Virus record (IMG/VR): IMGVR_UViG_3300017714_003588
Span: 1-55,116 of that record
Direction: 5' to 3' (one strand)
Length of the DNA: 55,116 nucleotides
Origin: a virus
Part shown: piece by piece, positions 24,083 to 31,740 of the stretch
Layout of the letters: the number at the start of each line of letters is the position of its first letter
How positions within the stretch are numbered: position 1 is the stretch's first letter
Position numbers and translations under genes: made by a program
Notes under the pieces: generated by a model
Database searches by the model: none
Told to the model about the DNA's origin: nothing
The model's input: the letters and a program-made list of their open reading frames with translations, nothing else

Positions 24083-25227
24083 TCTTGGGTACCGTATCTG
24101 ATAATCTTAATTGATTCAGGTACCTCTAACTCGCTTGTGTCATCTCCCCACGGGTCTACTATTATTGAACCATGAGCTACATTATCTATCATGTTTTGAT
24201 TAGGTCCTCGGCTTGCTAAATAAACAGCCGGTGAGCTAAGATACGTATCATACTTTACATCCGGATTGTTAAACATATCCGGCTCTTCTTCTTCTATAAA
24301 AGAACTTACTAACAAAGATGGTGAACCATCTGTTAAATCTGATTCCATTTTAAATCCAAAGTCTAATATGACAATTGGCATTTGAAATGTTTCTAAATAT
24401 TCTGACATACGTTTAGCTTGAAAATCTCTTGCTTCCATTATTGATGCAAACAAATCATACTTTAATTTAACATCTTCAGCTAGTTTTCGTAATGCAATAT
24501 TATCTCTTGGGTGGCATGGACCACCATCTCCAAGTCCTGGTCTCATATATTTTTCTGATGTAATTCTTATATTTGATTTAGCTAATGCATTACATACTAT
24601 ATTAGCATCCATATTACCTATTTCCATAGCAATATCTTGTATCATATTCACAAAAGATATTTTCATAGATATAAATGTATTGTAAAAAACTTTGATACAT
24701 TCAGCTTCTTCAAAGGTACCTGTTTCCCATCTTACTGGTGTTGTAATAATTTCTTGATAGAATGCTATAAGTTCAGCCCTATCACCTGGGTCTCCACCAG
24801 CAATCATCATCTCTGGATTTAAAAAGTCTTCTTTTACTGTACCCATTGCTATTAGGTATGGATTGTAAACTAATCTATATTTTTTTGGTATGTCAATAAG
24901 TTGTTTTCTAAATGTGGTTGGTAATACTGTAGATATAACTGCAACTAAAGCATCTTCTCTTGCATAGTCATTCAAATCAATTAATACATCTTTTAGTATT
25001 TCATAATTAAAGTCTGTAGCTGGTAAATTGTATGTAGGTTTATCACCGCCGTATGCAGGTTGATGAGGTGTCGGAACAGCAACAAAGATTATGTCTGCAT
25101 CTTCGCAAACCTCTTTCATATCAGTGTTGAGTTTGGGGTCGTGCACTTTTACTTCATAGTGTTCCGACATAATTTCTGAGACTGGACCACCTAATTTTCC
25201 TGCACCTATAAAAGCTACTTTAGTCAT
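24070..25227 (-). CDS. UDP-glucose/GDP-mannose 6-dehydrogenase family protein
   Basis: NAD-dependent four-electron oxidation of a nucleotide sugar to the uronic acid. The N-terminal Rossmann motif FIGAGKLGGPV binds NAD, VAVPTPH follows, and the catalytic cysteine is C238 in GDGGPCHPRDN (family consensus GGxCxPxD). FYNTFISMKISFVN matches the central dimerisation helix with its conserved Lys/Asn. 385 residues, slightly short, with a divergent C-terminal domain. With the epimerase at 33 kb it could supply pentoses or uronates. Confidence 0.82.
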   Translation of the reverse strand: MTKVAFIGAGKLGGPVSEIMSEHYEVKVHDPKLNTDMKEVCEDADIIFVAVPTPHQPAYGGDKPTYNLPATDFNYEILKDVLIDLNDYAREDALVAVISTVLPTTFRKQLIDIPKKYRLVYNPYLIAMGTVKEDFLNPEMMIAGGDPGDRAELIAFYQEIITTPVRWETGTFEEAECIKVFYNTFISMKISFVNMIQDIAMEIGNMDANIVCNALAKSNIRITSEKYMRPGLGDGGPCHPRDNIALRKLAEDVKLKYDLFASIMEARDFQAKRMSEYLETFQMPIVILDFGFKMESDLTDGSPSLLVSSFIEEEEPDMFNNPDVKYDTYLSSPAVYLASRGPNQNMIDNVAHGSIIVDPWGDDTSELEVPESIKIIRYGTQECFH

Positions 25228-25370
25228 TTCTTTCCAATGAATTTAAAGTCATATTCTTCTACACATTCAAGTGGTGGATCAAATTTTACTGAGTATTTAC
25301 CGATGTCCAGATTAGAACCATAAATGTAATCGCCATTACTCATCTTCATGTAAAGCATTTTATCTGCCAT
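25224..25370 (-). CDS. 48-residue hypothetical protein
   Basis: Encodes MADKMLYMKMSNGDYIYGSN then a hydrophilic segment with VKFDPPLECVEEYDFKFIG. The stop overlaps the dehydrogenase start (ATGA). It lies 7 bases downstream of the dCMP hydroxymethylase. No family recognised. Confidence 0.55.
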   Translation of the reverse strand: MADKMLYMKMSNGDYIYGSNLDIGKYSVKFDPPLECVEEYDFKFIGKK

Positions 25371-25377
25371 AGTATAT

Positions 25378-26124
25378 TTATTTGACTAAATCAAAGTGTC
25401 TTTCATAGACATGTAAGTTTTGAACTTGCCATATCATCTGACCAATCTTAAGGTCTTCAATACCGGCATTACTTAGGTCTTCATGCAATCTAGTTTGTAT
25501 TTCTTTTTGCCAAGCATAATCATTACGATAGCCAAAGATAACATCATTGGAACGCATTTGAACAACACAATGTAGTTGGTTATCACGAATATAATATGTC
25601 ACAGCATTAGTACATATAAAATCATTCTTACCATTTTCATCATACTCAACTTGTATACTTGGACGATTGTAAATCATACATGCTCTACGAGAGTCTGGGT
25701 TTGCTTGTAGCTCTTGAAAAACAGAATCATATTGATTGTGATATTTTGTATCAAATATAAGATGACCATAGTTTGAATTGATTTCACCCCATTGATTAGC
25801 TGTAGCTAGCCAAGCGGCTGGTGGAGAATTAACACCATCACCTTCTTTACCAAGTTCACCATAGATGTCATAGACGTTAGTTGACATAGAATCATACCAC
25901 TGTATTTCATAGTCTATATAAGATTGATTGGGTTTACCGAAGATAGCGGGTTCATCAGCTATAAAAGAAGCACCAATTAATTCTATAGTTTTTGAACCAC
26001 TTCTATCAACGGTAAACTTTTCATTAGTAAGTTCACTTATAAAGTGAGACTTTACATCAGAAACTTTAGGGTGTAAATCAGTCTTTGCTAAAGACTTTGC
26101 CGAGAATTCCAGTATTTTCGCCAT
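25378..26124 (-). CDS. 42: dCMP hydroxymethylase (T4 gp42-like)
   Basis: Converts dCMP to 5-hydroxymethyl-dCMP using methylene-tetrahydrofolate, so that cytosine can be replaced or modified in phage DNA. Close match to T4 gp42: IELIGASFIADEPAIFG, GEINSNYGHLIF, NPDSRRACMIYNRPS and MRSNDVIFGYRNDYAWQ. The catalytic cysteine is C171 (DFICTNAV). The base-discriminating residue is Asp (D202 in YRNDYAW), as in T4 Asp179, rather than the Asn of thymidylate synthase; the 31-residue spacing is identical to T4. Start chosen for gggaggcacc about 9 bases upstream; it overlaps the MazG-like gene by 47 bases. Confidence 0.9.
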   Translation of the reverse strand: MAKILEFSAKSLAKTDLHPKVSDVKSHFISELTNEKFTVDRSGSKTIELIGASFIADEPAIFGKPNQSYIDYEIQWYDSMSTNVYDIYGELGKEGDGVNSPPAAWLATANQWGEINSNYGHLIFDTKYHNQYDSVFQELQANPDSRRACMIYNRPSIQVEYDENGKNDFICTNAVTYYIRDNQLHCVVQMRSNDVIFGYRNDYAWQKEIQTRLHEDLSNAGIEDLKIGQMIWQVQNLHVYERHFDLVK

Positions 26125-26488
26125 GAGTAGGTGCCTCCCAATTATCTGGTTTAATTAAGTCTGGTAATCCATAAGGATTAGGACGTTCTGGTTTAATGCC
26201 AACTTGCTTATTCATATTTGCTTTGTATACTTCTTCCCAGGCTTTTTGACCATCAACTTTAAGTATATCAAGTGTGCCAGCAGCAAATACGATAAGGTCA
26301 ATAAGACCATCAACAATTTCTTCTTTGTCTCTATTGTCCAATGCATTTTTAGTTTCATCTAATTCTTCTTGGCAGCATTCAAGTCTAAATGCTATAAACT
26401 TTTGTAGCATATCTGGATTCATACGGTTGACCACAACTGGCACCATATACTTCATATGCATATTATTCATGTCTTTAAAGATACTCAT
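26078..26488 (-). CDS. MazG-like NTP pyrophosphohydrolase
   Basis: All-alpha NTP pyrophosphatase. The helix LECCQEELDETKNAL followed by EEIVDGLIDLIVFAAG gives the 'E-x-x-E ... E-x-x-D' magnesium site of MazG/dUTPase-like enzymes. 136 residues with a C-terminal Pro-rich segment. Being directly upstream of dCMP hydroxymethylase, it may play the T4 gp56 role of removing dCTP and supplying dCMP; this is inference. Overlaps the hydroxymethylase start. Confidence 0.78.
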   Translation of the reverse strand: MSIFKDMNNMHMKYMVPVVVNRMNPDMLQKFIAFRLECCQEELDETKNALDNRDKEEIVDGLIDLIVFAAGTLDILKVDGQKAWEEVYKANMNKQVGIKPERPNPYGLPDLIKPDNWEAPTHGENTGILGKVFSKD

Positions 26489-26491
26489 CTT

Positions 26492-26836
26492 TTAGCCTCT
26501 CATTCCCATTTTTTCTAAAGGTATATTCTTTACGTTTTGTTTTATTTCATCAATGTCCAAATCATGTTGGTGTAAAGCTATCAAAGCATAATGTAATATC
26601 TTTAATATATCAGCTCTATTCTTACCGTCTTTTTTACCATACCTTTGTGCATACTTTAATACATTGCCAAGTGAAAAACCCATACCATGGCCACAATCAA
26701 TAATAAATTCTGTGCTTTGAAATTTATTTTTAGAATAATGTCCACTATATGTTTTGTCAATATAGCTTTGTAAATCATCTATAAGATTCTTTTCATTGAA
26801 CTTATATTCTATCTTATTTTTTGAATGGCCAGCCAT
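26492..26836 (-). CDS. DUF3310-like phage nucleotide-metabolism protein
   Basis: 114 residues. TEFIIDCGHGMGFSLGNVLK followed by YAQRYGKKDG and a helix ILKILHYALIAL fits DUF3310 ('E-x-I ... G-F-x-x-G-N-x-x-K-Y-x-x-R-x-x-x-K'), common in phages and sometimes annotated as a nucleotide kinase. It sits in the nucleotide/DNA-modification cluster. Exact activity unknown. Confidence 0.65.
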   Translation of the reverse strand: MAGHSKNKIEYKFNEKNLIDDLQSYIDKTYSGHYSKNKFQSTEFIIDCGHGMGFSLGNVLKYAQRYGKKDGKNRADILKILHYALIALHQHDLDIDEIKQNVKNIPLEKMGMRG

Positions 26837-26984
26837 CTTTATTACCTTTTAAGTTTTCAATTCTATCTTTTAAAAAAGATATAGTAGTATGTATGAAACC
26901 ACAATCATGTGGTTCTATTAATGTTTCGAAATATTTGATTTCTTCTTCTAGTATTTCTATTCTTAATGTTTGTTTATTGTCCAT
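26814..26984 (-). CDS. 56-residue hypothetical protein
   Basis: Encodes MDNKQTLRIEILEEEIKYFE, then PHDCGFIHTTISFLKDRIEN and a C-terminal DGWPFKK. Helical and charged. It overlaps the start of the DUF3310 gene by 23 bases and the Nmad1-like gene by 11. Unrecognised. Confidence 0.5.
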   Translation of the reverse strand: MDNKQTLRIEILEEEIKYFETLIEPHDCGFIHTTISFLKDRIENLKGNKDGWPFKK

Positions 26985-27258
26985 CCATTTTTCCTCTCAT
27001 ATATGATACAGCAAATGAGCAATAGTTAATCATATCTTTATATGTATCTTCTAGTGATTCAAACTTTACATCACCATCAGCTTCTAGTAATGACTGTGCA
27101 CGCAAAAGCTTTTGATGTATCATATCATGTATAGTATCAACGCCACGTCTATAATGCATAGCTTGTTTAATATTTGATTTTGGATTTTGATAGTCTTTAG
27201 ATTTAGCTAGTTGTAAATCAATACATTCATTAAGTACTTTAACTGATTCTTTTTGCAT
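26974..27258 (-). CDS. Nmad1/DUF1599-like protein (nucleotide modification associated)
   Basis: 94 residues. The pattern 'L-x-x-C-x-x-L-x-x-x-K-x-x-D-Y' (NECIDLQLAKSKDYQN) followed by 'K-L-L-R-A-x-x-L' and SLEDTYKDMINYCSFAV matches the Nucleotide modification associated domain 1 family. The family is often found beside phage DNA-base modification enzymes and is thought to act on modified nucleotides. Its position three genes upstream of dCMP hydroxymethylase supports that. Specific reaction unknown. Confidence 0.65.
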   Translation of the reverse strand: MQKESVKVLNECIDLQLAKSKDYQNPKSNIKQAMHYRRGVDTIHDMIHQKLLRAQSLLEADGDVKFESLEDTYKDMINYCSFAVSYMRGKMDGQ

Positions 27259-27724
27259 GGTGCTCTTTGTGTAAGTTAATTAATATATCTAGATTATACC
27301 TAGATAGTCTGATTTTTTTGTCCATAAGTATTTTTGCCCATTGCTTTGGATCAGAATACTTATCAACAAAAAATAGTTTTGCAAGGTCATCTTTTTCAAT
27401 ACCTTTTTTAGTAAATAACCCATCAAGGTCAAAATTGACAGGAGCATTTATTTGTACTGTATCTTTTTTAAATCTCTCATAGTGAGTAGGATGATAGTCT
27501 TTTATATATCCAATAAATCCAGAACTATATCCACAATTGAAACAATGACAAACTAAAGAACCTTCTTTAGCATCTACCCAGAACCTAGCCTTGCGTTGGT
27601 TTGTAGCACTATCACCACAAACTTGACAAGACCAATTCCAAGAATACTGAGTTTTTTTACGAAAGTTTCTTACTTCATAATTAAGACTATCAGCAATTAT
27701 CATTTGTTCGTGTTGTGTTGACAT
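27239..27724 (-). CDS. gp61-like primase zinc-binding domain, without catalytic domain
   Basis: N-terminal zinc ribbon close to T4 gp61 primase: WSCQVCGDSATNQRKARFW, then VCHCFNCGYSSGFIGYIKDY, giving four Cys for zinc. T4 gp61 has about 342 residues with a TOPRIM RNA-polymerase domain after residue 100. This product ends at 161 residues with an unrelated-looking C-terminus. It may be a split or shortened primase, or a template-recognition subunit working with a catalytic domain elsewhere. No frameshifted remainder is visible downstream, where the next gene is the Nmad1-like one. Confidence 0.75.
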   Translation of the reverse strand: MSTQHEQMIIADSLNYEVRNFRKKTQYSWNWSCQVCGDSATNQRKARFWVDAKEGSLVCHCFNCGYSSGFIGYIKDYHPTHYERFKKDTVQINAPVNFDLDGLFTKKGIEKDDLAKLFFVDKYSDPKQWAKILMDKKIRLSRYNLDILINLHKEHHAKRIS

Positions 27725-28308
27725 TATTTATGTACCACCTTAATTCTTTTTGGTGGCTGTGGTAGATACTTGTAATCACCAATATGAGAATCATTTTTAT
27801 CTTTACTAGTATCAGGATAACCTACACCTAGTAATGAGATAATATCATTATCAGCATTTAATAAAGTTTTTAAATGACCATCTTGATAACATGCACAATA
27901 GCCAGTTTTTAAACCATTTTGATGTGCAATAAGATTTACATATCCACTTGCTATACCTACTGCCATTTGTTGGTCTCTTTTCACTACATAATTATACTGC
28001 TCTTCATCCATATCTGCATAGAACTTAATATTGTCCTGTTCATATGCTTCAAAAGCGATTACCATGTTAGCAAGCACTTGGTCATTAGGTCTTATGATTC
28101 CTTGCTCATCAAAATAACCCATAGTGTTTGCATGTATTTTTTCAAGCAAGTCTCTATTTTGTATGATATGAACTTTATAGTACGGTAAGTTTTGTTTTGA
28201 AGGTGCACCTATGAGAGCTTCATATATTTCCTCATACACATTTAAAGGTATCTTTTTATCTAGATTCCAGTTTCTCTGAGTTGAGTTGCTTTCACTAATG
28301 ACCGACAT
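27724..28308 (-). CDS. nitroreductase-family flavoprotein
   Basis: FMN-dependent NAD(P)H oxidoreductase fold. YEALIGAPSKQNLPYYKVHI near the N-terminus is the phosphate/FMN-binding segment (S-K-Q-N), and AVGIASGYVNLIAHQNGLKT is the characteristic helix; LLGVGYPD follows. 194 residues, single domain. Possible roles: redox balancing or flavin/nitro-compound reduction during infection. It overlaps kdsA by 14 bases and abuts the primase-like gene. Confidence 0.82.
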   Translation of the reverse strand: MSVISESNSTQRNWNLDKKIPLNVYEEIYEALIGAPSKQNLPYYKVHIIQNRDLLEKIHANTMGYFDEQGIIRPNDQVLANMVIAFEAYEQDNIKFYADMDEEQYNYVVKRDQQMAVGIASGYVNLIAHQNGLKTGYCACYQDGHLKTLLNADNDIISLLGVGYPDTSKDKNDSHIGDYKYLPQPPKRIKVVHK

Positions 28309-29077
28309 TTAAAATTTGTTCTAGTATATTATGATATTGTCCTGGTGTTAACATATTAGGTCCGTCTGATGGTGCTCTATCAGGAGCATCATGTACCTCA
28401 TGAAAAAAACCATCAACACCTACTGCTGCAGCAGCTCTGGATAAAGGTGCTACAAATTCTCTTTTACCTAAACTTTTGCCGTTGCCAGCTCCTGGTTGTT
28501 GAACTGAATGTGTTGCATCAAATATAACTTTGAAATTAGGATTATCATCTTTAAATTGTTTCATATATTCTAATCCTCTAAAGTCTACAACTAGATTATT
28601 ATAACCAAATGTTGTACCTCTTTCAGTAATCCATACTTCACCGTCAGGGTCCATTTTAGAAAGTACACCTGGTACTTCTTCATAAGATAAGAATTGTCCT
28701 TTTTTTATATTCACAGGTAATCCTGTCTTACCAGCTTCTACTAATAAATCAGTTTGCCTACATAAAAATGCTGGTATTTGAATTGCATCAACTACTTCAG
28801 CTATGACTTCAACTTGCCAACATTCATGTACATCAGTAATAATTTTCATAAAAGGATTTTGACGTTTCAATTGTTCAAAATCAGCTAGTGTTTGTTCCAA
28901 TCCAACACCTCTTTTACCTTGTATTGAACTACGATTTGCTTTATCAAAAGATGCTTTAAAATAATGTTCATCTTTTCTTTTTAAGCCAACCATATCTATA
29001 GTTGAAGCTATTTCTTTATACATAAAGTCACTGTGTTCCACTGACTCATGTTGACATGGACCCGAGAGTAAAATCAT
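28295..29077 (-). CDS. kdsA: 3-deoxy-D-manno-octulosonate 8-phosphate synthase
   Basis: Condenses phosphoenolpyruvate with arabinose 5-phosphate to Kdo-8-phosphate, the first committed step of lipopolysaccharide Kdo. LLSGPCQHES (N-terminal), FKASFDKANRSS, GLEQTL, ITDVHECWQ, IPAFLCRQTDLL, RGTTFGYNNLVVD and FDATHSVQQPG are all diagnostic. C8 in SGPC indicates the metal-dependent class (Asn in the E. coli type). 260 residues. It may boost host Kdo or feed a sugar pathway for the nearby glycosyltransferases. Confidence 0.93.
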   Translation of the reverse strand: MILLSGPCQHESVEHSDFMYKEIASTIDMVGLKRKDEHYFKASFDKANRSSIQGKRGVGLEQTLADFEQLKRQNPFMKIITDVHECWQVEVIAEVVDAIQIPAFLCRQTDLLVEAGKTGLPVNIKKGQFLSYEEVPGVLSKMDPDGEVWITERGTTFGYNNLVVDFRGLEYMKQFKDDNPNFKVIFDATHSVQQPGAGNGKSLGKREFVAPLSRAAAAVGVDGFFHEVHDAPDRAPSDGPNMLTPGQYHNILEQILNVGH

Positions 29078-29526
29078 GATGCATATCCTGCATTTAATTT
29101 TTCAGAATTAGCAAGTGTTTCATTTAGAAAATCGATCTTGCCTTTGTTTATTCTAAGAGTGTCTTCTACATCTTGAAAAGAATTTATCCAATCAGTTTCA
29201 TGTTCAAGATTTCTGACTGCTTCATCAACCTTATCATGTATTGGATCACTATGGTCTACTAACTCCCAAATTTTATACATGATATTTTCAAACTCATTTA
29301 TTTTTTCTTTATATTTTTCTTGAGCTTGCTTTTTAGTATGCTCATCCACAACTCTATTATAGTCATTGCTTCCTTTTTCAGCTACAGATAAGACAAGTTC
29401 TCCGTCACTGGACCACGCTTCATAAAGAACGTATTCTTTACCATCTCGTACTCCTTGAACTCTGATTATTTTTTCGTCATCATAACAATTATCTTCGATG
29501 ACTCTTTGTAATGTTTCAAATAACAT
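29074..29526 (-). CDS. early hypothetical protein, helical
   Basis: 150 residues. The N-terminal 60 have beta-strand character (KIIRVQGVRDGKEYVLYEAW); the rest is long charged helix with KKQAQEKYKEKINEFENIMY, probably a coiled coil. The ATG has aaaggagcacc upstream and an AGTATAAT-type motif 31 bases before it. It overlaps kdsA by four bases. Unrecognised. Confidence 0.6.
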   Translation of the reverse strand: MLFETLQRVIEDNCYDDEKIIRVQGVRDGKEYVLYEAWSSDGELVLSVAEKGSNDYNRVVDEHTKKQAQEKYKEKINEFENIMYKIWELVDHSDPIHDKVDEAVRNLEHETDWINSFQDVEDTLRINKGKIDFLNETLANSEKLNAGYAS

Positions 29527-29556
29527 ATTGGTGCTCCTTTATTTGATTATATTAAT

Positions 29557-29564
29557 ATTATACT
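29557..29564 (-). promoter_or_regulatory. AGTATAAT promoter-like motif
   Basis: On the minus strand the 8-mer AGTATAAT lies at the very end of the preceding small gene, 31 bases before the start at 29526. Confidence 0.4.
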
Positions 29565-29737
29565 GATTGTTCAAATCTTTTATCGTACATGTGGAGGACG
29601 ATAATATTCTCCATACTCTCTTCTTCTAAAACAGTAAGTTTGTTCTTTAAGAGATAGAGTGATTTCTCATGAGCAGACATATTATAGTACTCGTCAAGTA
29701 CTTGGTCTGCTACTGTATCATTTACTGGGTGTGACAT
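29558..29737 (-). CDS. 59-residue early protein
   Basis: Starts at the ATG overlapping the previous stop (TAATG) with ggaggcatcata upstream; a longer in-frame start inside the previous gene is rejected for that reason. Sequence MSHPVNDTVADQVLDEYYNM is followed by a charged helix ending in YDKRFEQSV. Unrecognised. Confidence 0.6.
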   Translation of the reverse strand: MSHPVNDTVADQVLDEYYNMSAHEKSLYLLKNKLTVLEEESMENIIVLHMYDKRFEQSV

Positions 29738-30081
29738 TATGATGCCTCCTTCATGTCTTGAGCTGAGAAAACATTTTCCCAAAACTCATCGGTTTCTTTT
29801 TCTTTCTTTTCACATGTTCTAACTACCTGTCTCCAAGTAATAAGACCTGCTTCATAAAAGTCTAACAATAAATCACCAAATGGTTCTCTATCATTCGATT
29901 TCCATAATACTATATCACCATCGATATAGAAATCATTTTCGTATTTTTCAACTGCATTATCAGTTGTGTTAAAACAGAAGTCAAAGAACTCTCCCATTCT
30001 TTTATACTCCCTACCTGCAATCTCAACTACTTGAGTTTCTAATTGCTCTTTTGTTTTTGGATATTTAGTTTCTTTTCGCAT
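29737..30081 (-). CDS. early hypothetical protein
   Basis: 114 residues, first gene after the single early promoter at 30112-30140, with acgaggc upstream. Contains GREYKRMGEFFDFCFNTTD and GDIVLWKSNDREP, with helices at both ends. No family recognised. Confidence 0.65.
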   Translation of the reverse strand: MRKETKYPKTKEQLETQVVEIAGREYKRMGEFFDFCFNTTDNAVEKYENDFYIDGDIVLWKSNDREPFGDLLLDFYEAGLITWRQVVRTCEKKEKETDEFWENVFSAQDMKEAS

Positions 30082-30111
30082 TTTGCCTCGTTTTTATTAA
30101 TTTATAAGAAC

Positions 30112-30140
30112 ATTCTATCACGATTTTGGTCGATTGTAAA
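30112..30140 (-). promoter_or_regulatory. Early promoter (minus strand)
   Basis: On the minus strand: TTTACA (30140-30135), 17-base spacer ending in atcgtga, TAGAAT (30117-30112). Identical hexamers and spacing to the plus-strand early promoters at 16932 and 20384. The distal TTGTAA/TATAGT pair is not clearly present here. It drives 30081 leftward. Confidence 0.8.
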
Positions 30141-30175
30141 CACTTTTTTTCAATGTATAACCAGATGTTATACAA

Positions 30176-30814
30176 TTATAACTTTGACCTCATTGCAGCC
30201 ATTTTTTCTCTAGCGGCTGACCAACGTTCAAAAGTGTATGGATTGGGATGTGAACCTAACTTTAGCTTTCTAACTTTGAACTCTTTCTTTAGTTCTTTAC
30301 CAGCTTTGGAACCCATAAAGACAGATACAAGACTAAGTAAAGCATTTCTAAATTCTCTACCATGATGCATTTCTCCCGCCGTGTGTGCTAGTTCATGGAT
30401 TAAAGTATACTCATTGAAACCATTTATTTTGTCTAAAGTAATTTCATATGTATGTGCCCACCCATGACAGCCTCTACCGTGATAGTTAGATTTCTCACGC
30501 AATTTAACTTTATGGCCACCTTTTTTATCTATCTTTTTATAAGTTTGAGACCTAGTGATTTGATTACATCTCTTTTGCATCTCTTTAAGAGAATCATAGT
30601 CTTTATTTTTAACCTGGACCCATTTATTTCTTAACCAAGCTCTTTCAGCTTTATACACTTTACCGGTTTCTGTATCACGGCTAAGTGCCATACGATTCAT
30701 GGAGTGTTTCTTTTTGTGGGAATTGAGATACCTTATATAAGCTCTTTGCTCACCTACTAAAATATCTTCTCTAGAATTAACTTGGTCTTTATACTCTTTA
30801 TAATCTACTATCAT
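30176..30814 (-). CDS. SprT-like zinc metallopeptidase
   Basis: About 212 residues from ATG 30814, which overlaps a membrane microprotein stop (ATGA). Zinc motif H140-E141-L-A-H144 followed by EMHHGREFR gives the 'H-E-x-x-H ... H-x-x-x-F' pattern of SprT/WLM-type proteases. The N-terminal 100 residues are very basic (HKKKHSMNR, KKIDKKGGHKVK), suggesting nucleic-acid binding, as in SprT-like DNA-protein crosslink proteases. This role is inference. Early expression from the 31.2 kb promoter. Confidence 0.72.
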   Translation of the reverse strand: MIVDYKEYKDQVNSREDILVGEQRAYIRYLNSHKKKHSMNRMALSRDTETGKVYKAERAWLRNKWVQVKNKDYDSLKEMQKRCNQITRSQTYKKIDKKGGHKVKLREKSNYHGRGCHGWAHTYEITLDKINGFNEYTLIHELAHTAGEMHHGREFRNALLSLVSVFMGSKAGKELKKEFKVRKLKLGSHPNPYTFERWSAAREKMAAMRSKL

Positions 30815-30888
30815 ATACCAGCCACTGTTGATAAGATGAATAGTACAAGTGCTAAAAACGCTACAAGTAATATAATGCTTTTTGTCAT
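30811..30888 (-). CDS. 25-residue membrane microprotein
   Basis: Encodes MTKSIILLVAFLALVLFILS then TVAGI, a single span with one positive charge at the start. Ribosome site aggagat is well placed, and the stop overlaps the metallopeptidase start (ATGA), so it is probably translated. Confidence 0.6.
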   Translation of the reverse strand: MTKSIILLVAFLALVLFILSTVAGI

Positions 30889-30903
30889 ATATATCTCCTA
30901 TAT

Positions 30904-31149
30904 TTATTTCATATCTGCCAGAGTAGGAGAATCCTTTTCCGACTCTTTGGTGGTGGCTTTTTCTTGCCACCTTTTGATAAGATTTTTGATTTGTTTTTGA
31001 GTTAGTTTTAAACCCCTGAAGTTTTCAGGATTGTCTATTCTTTCTTGAAGCAATGTTTCCAAAAATTTGATTTTTGATTTTTTGGTTTTAAGTTTTTGGA
31101 ATGGTTGGTATAATAATTCCGTTTTGTTTTCTTTTGTGTATTTTGGCAT
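30904..31149 (-). CDS. early basic protein
   Basis: 81 residues, first gene after the tandem early promoter on this strand, with caaggagaac upstream. Very basic and helical (KLKTKKSKIKFLETLL, TQKQIKNLIKRWQEK), with an acidic end. It could bind nucleic acid or a host protein. Unrecognised. Confidence 0.6.
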   Translation of the reverse strand: MPKYTKENKTELLYQPFQKLKTKKSKIKFLETLLQERIDNPENFRGLKLTQKQIKNLIKRWQEKATTKESEKDSPTLADMK

Positions 31150-31175
31150 ACAGTTCTCCTTGTTAAATTACCTTC

Positions 31176-31261
31176 ATTCTATCATGCTTTTTGTCCATTG
31201 TAAACAAAAAAACAACATGAAATTTCAAGGTTAGGTATAGTTTAAGTAATTGATATTACAA
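31176..31261 (-). promoter_or_regulatory. Tandem early promoter (minus strand)
   Basis: Proximal: TTTACA (31204-31199), 17-base spacer, TAGAAT (31181-31176). Distal: TTGTAA (31261-31256), 16-base spacer tatcaattacttaaac, TATACC (31239-31234). The same layout as the two plus-strand copies, including the conserved tatcaat and cttaaac segments and the following aaccttgaa. Confidence 0.85.
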
Positions 31262-31281
31262 TGGCCCATAAAAAAGCAAGG

Positions 31282-31740
31282 TTATGCAAAGTAATGCATG
31301 TTGATCCAATTGCAAGTAAGAGCTGGTTTTTTCTCTCCTTCAATCTCTATTTCAATTGCAATATTAGTTCTAAAACGTTTACCAATTTTCTTATATGATT
31401 CTAAAGTAAAGTGTGCTCTTACATTTGAACCAGCTTTTACATAGTTTCTATTTCTTAGATTCTCAACACCAACATTCATAGCAAATACTTGTCCTGCAAA
31501 TGGTGGTACTAATTCATATGAAAATGCTGGTAGTAAACCTAATATTAGAAATCCATGTGCAATGATACCTCCATAAGGTGTAGCCTTTGCATAAGTTTCA
31601 TCAACATGGATAGGTTGGTCATCACCCATAAGACCGGCATAGAGTTGTATCCACTCTTGGTCTATATTCTTCCAGTTAGAAGTATGTTTTTTACCAACCC
31701 AGTTATTAAATTTTTTATCAGCTGCTTCTATGGTATTCAT
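31282..31740 (-). CDS. MaoC-like (R)-enoyl-CoA hydratase
   Basis: Hot-dog fold dehydratase/hydratase. GDDQPIHVDETYAKATPYGG followed by IIAHGFLILGLLP contains the hydratase-2 motif 'D-x-x-P-I-H-x-D ... G-x-I-A-H-G' with catalytic Asp and His. 152 residues is the normal single-domain length. Possibly alters host fatty-acid or polyhydroxyalkanoate metabolism, or acts on another thioester. One-base overlap with the glutaredoxin gene. Confidence 0.85.
   Translation of the reverse strand: MNTIEAADKKFNNWVGKKHTSNWKNIDQEWIQLYAGLMGDDQPIHVDETYAKATPYGGIIAHGFLILGLLPAFSYELVPPFAGQVFAMNVGVENLRNRNYVKAGSNVRAHFTLESYKKIGKRFRTNIAIEIEIEGEKKPALTCNWINMHYFA

Noticed and set aside
26078-26124. Programmed frameshift joining the MazG-like and dCMP hydroxymethylase genes
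   Set aside because: Each has its own complete domain and the hydroxymethylase has a good ribosome site and ATG; the 47-base overlap has no slippery heptamer that I can see.
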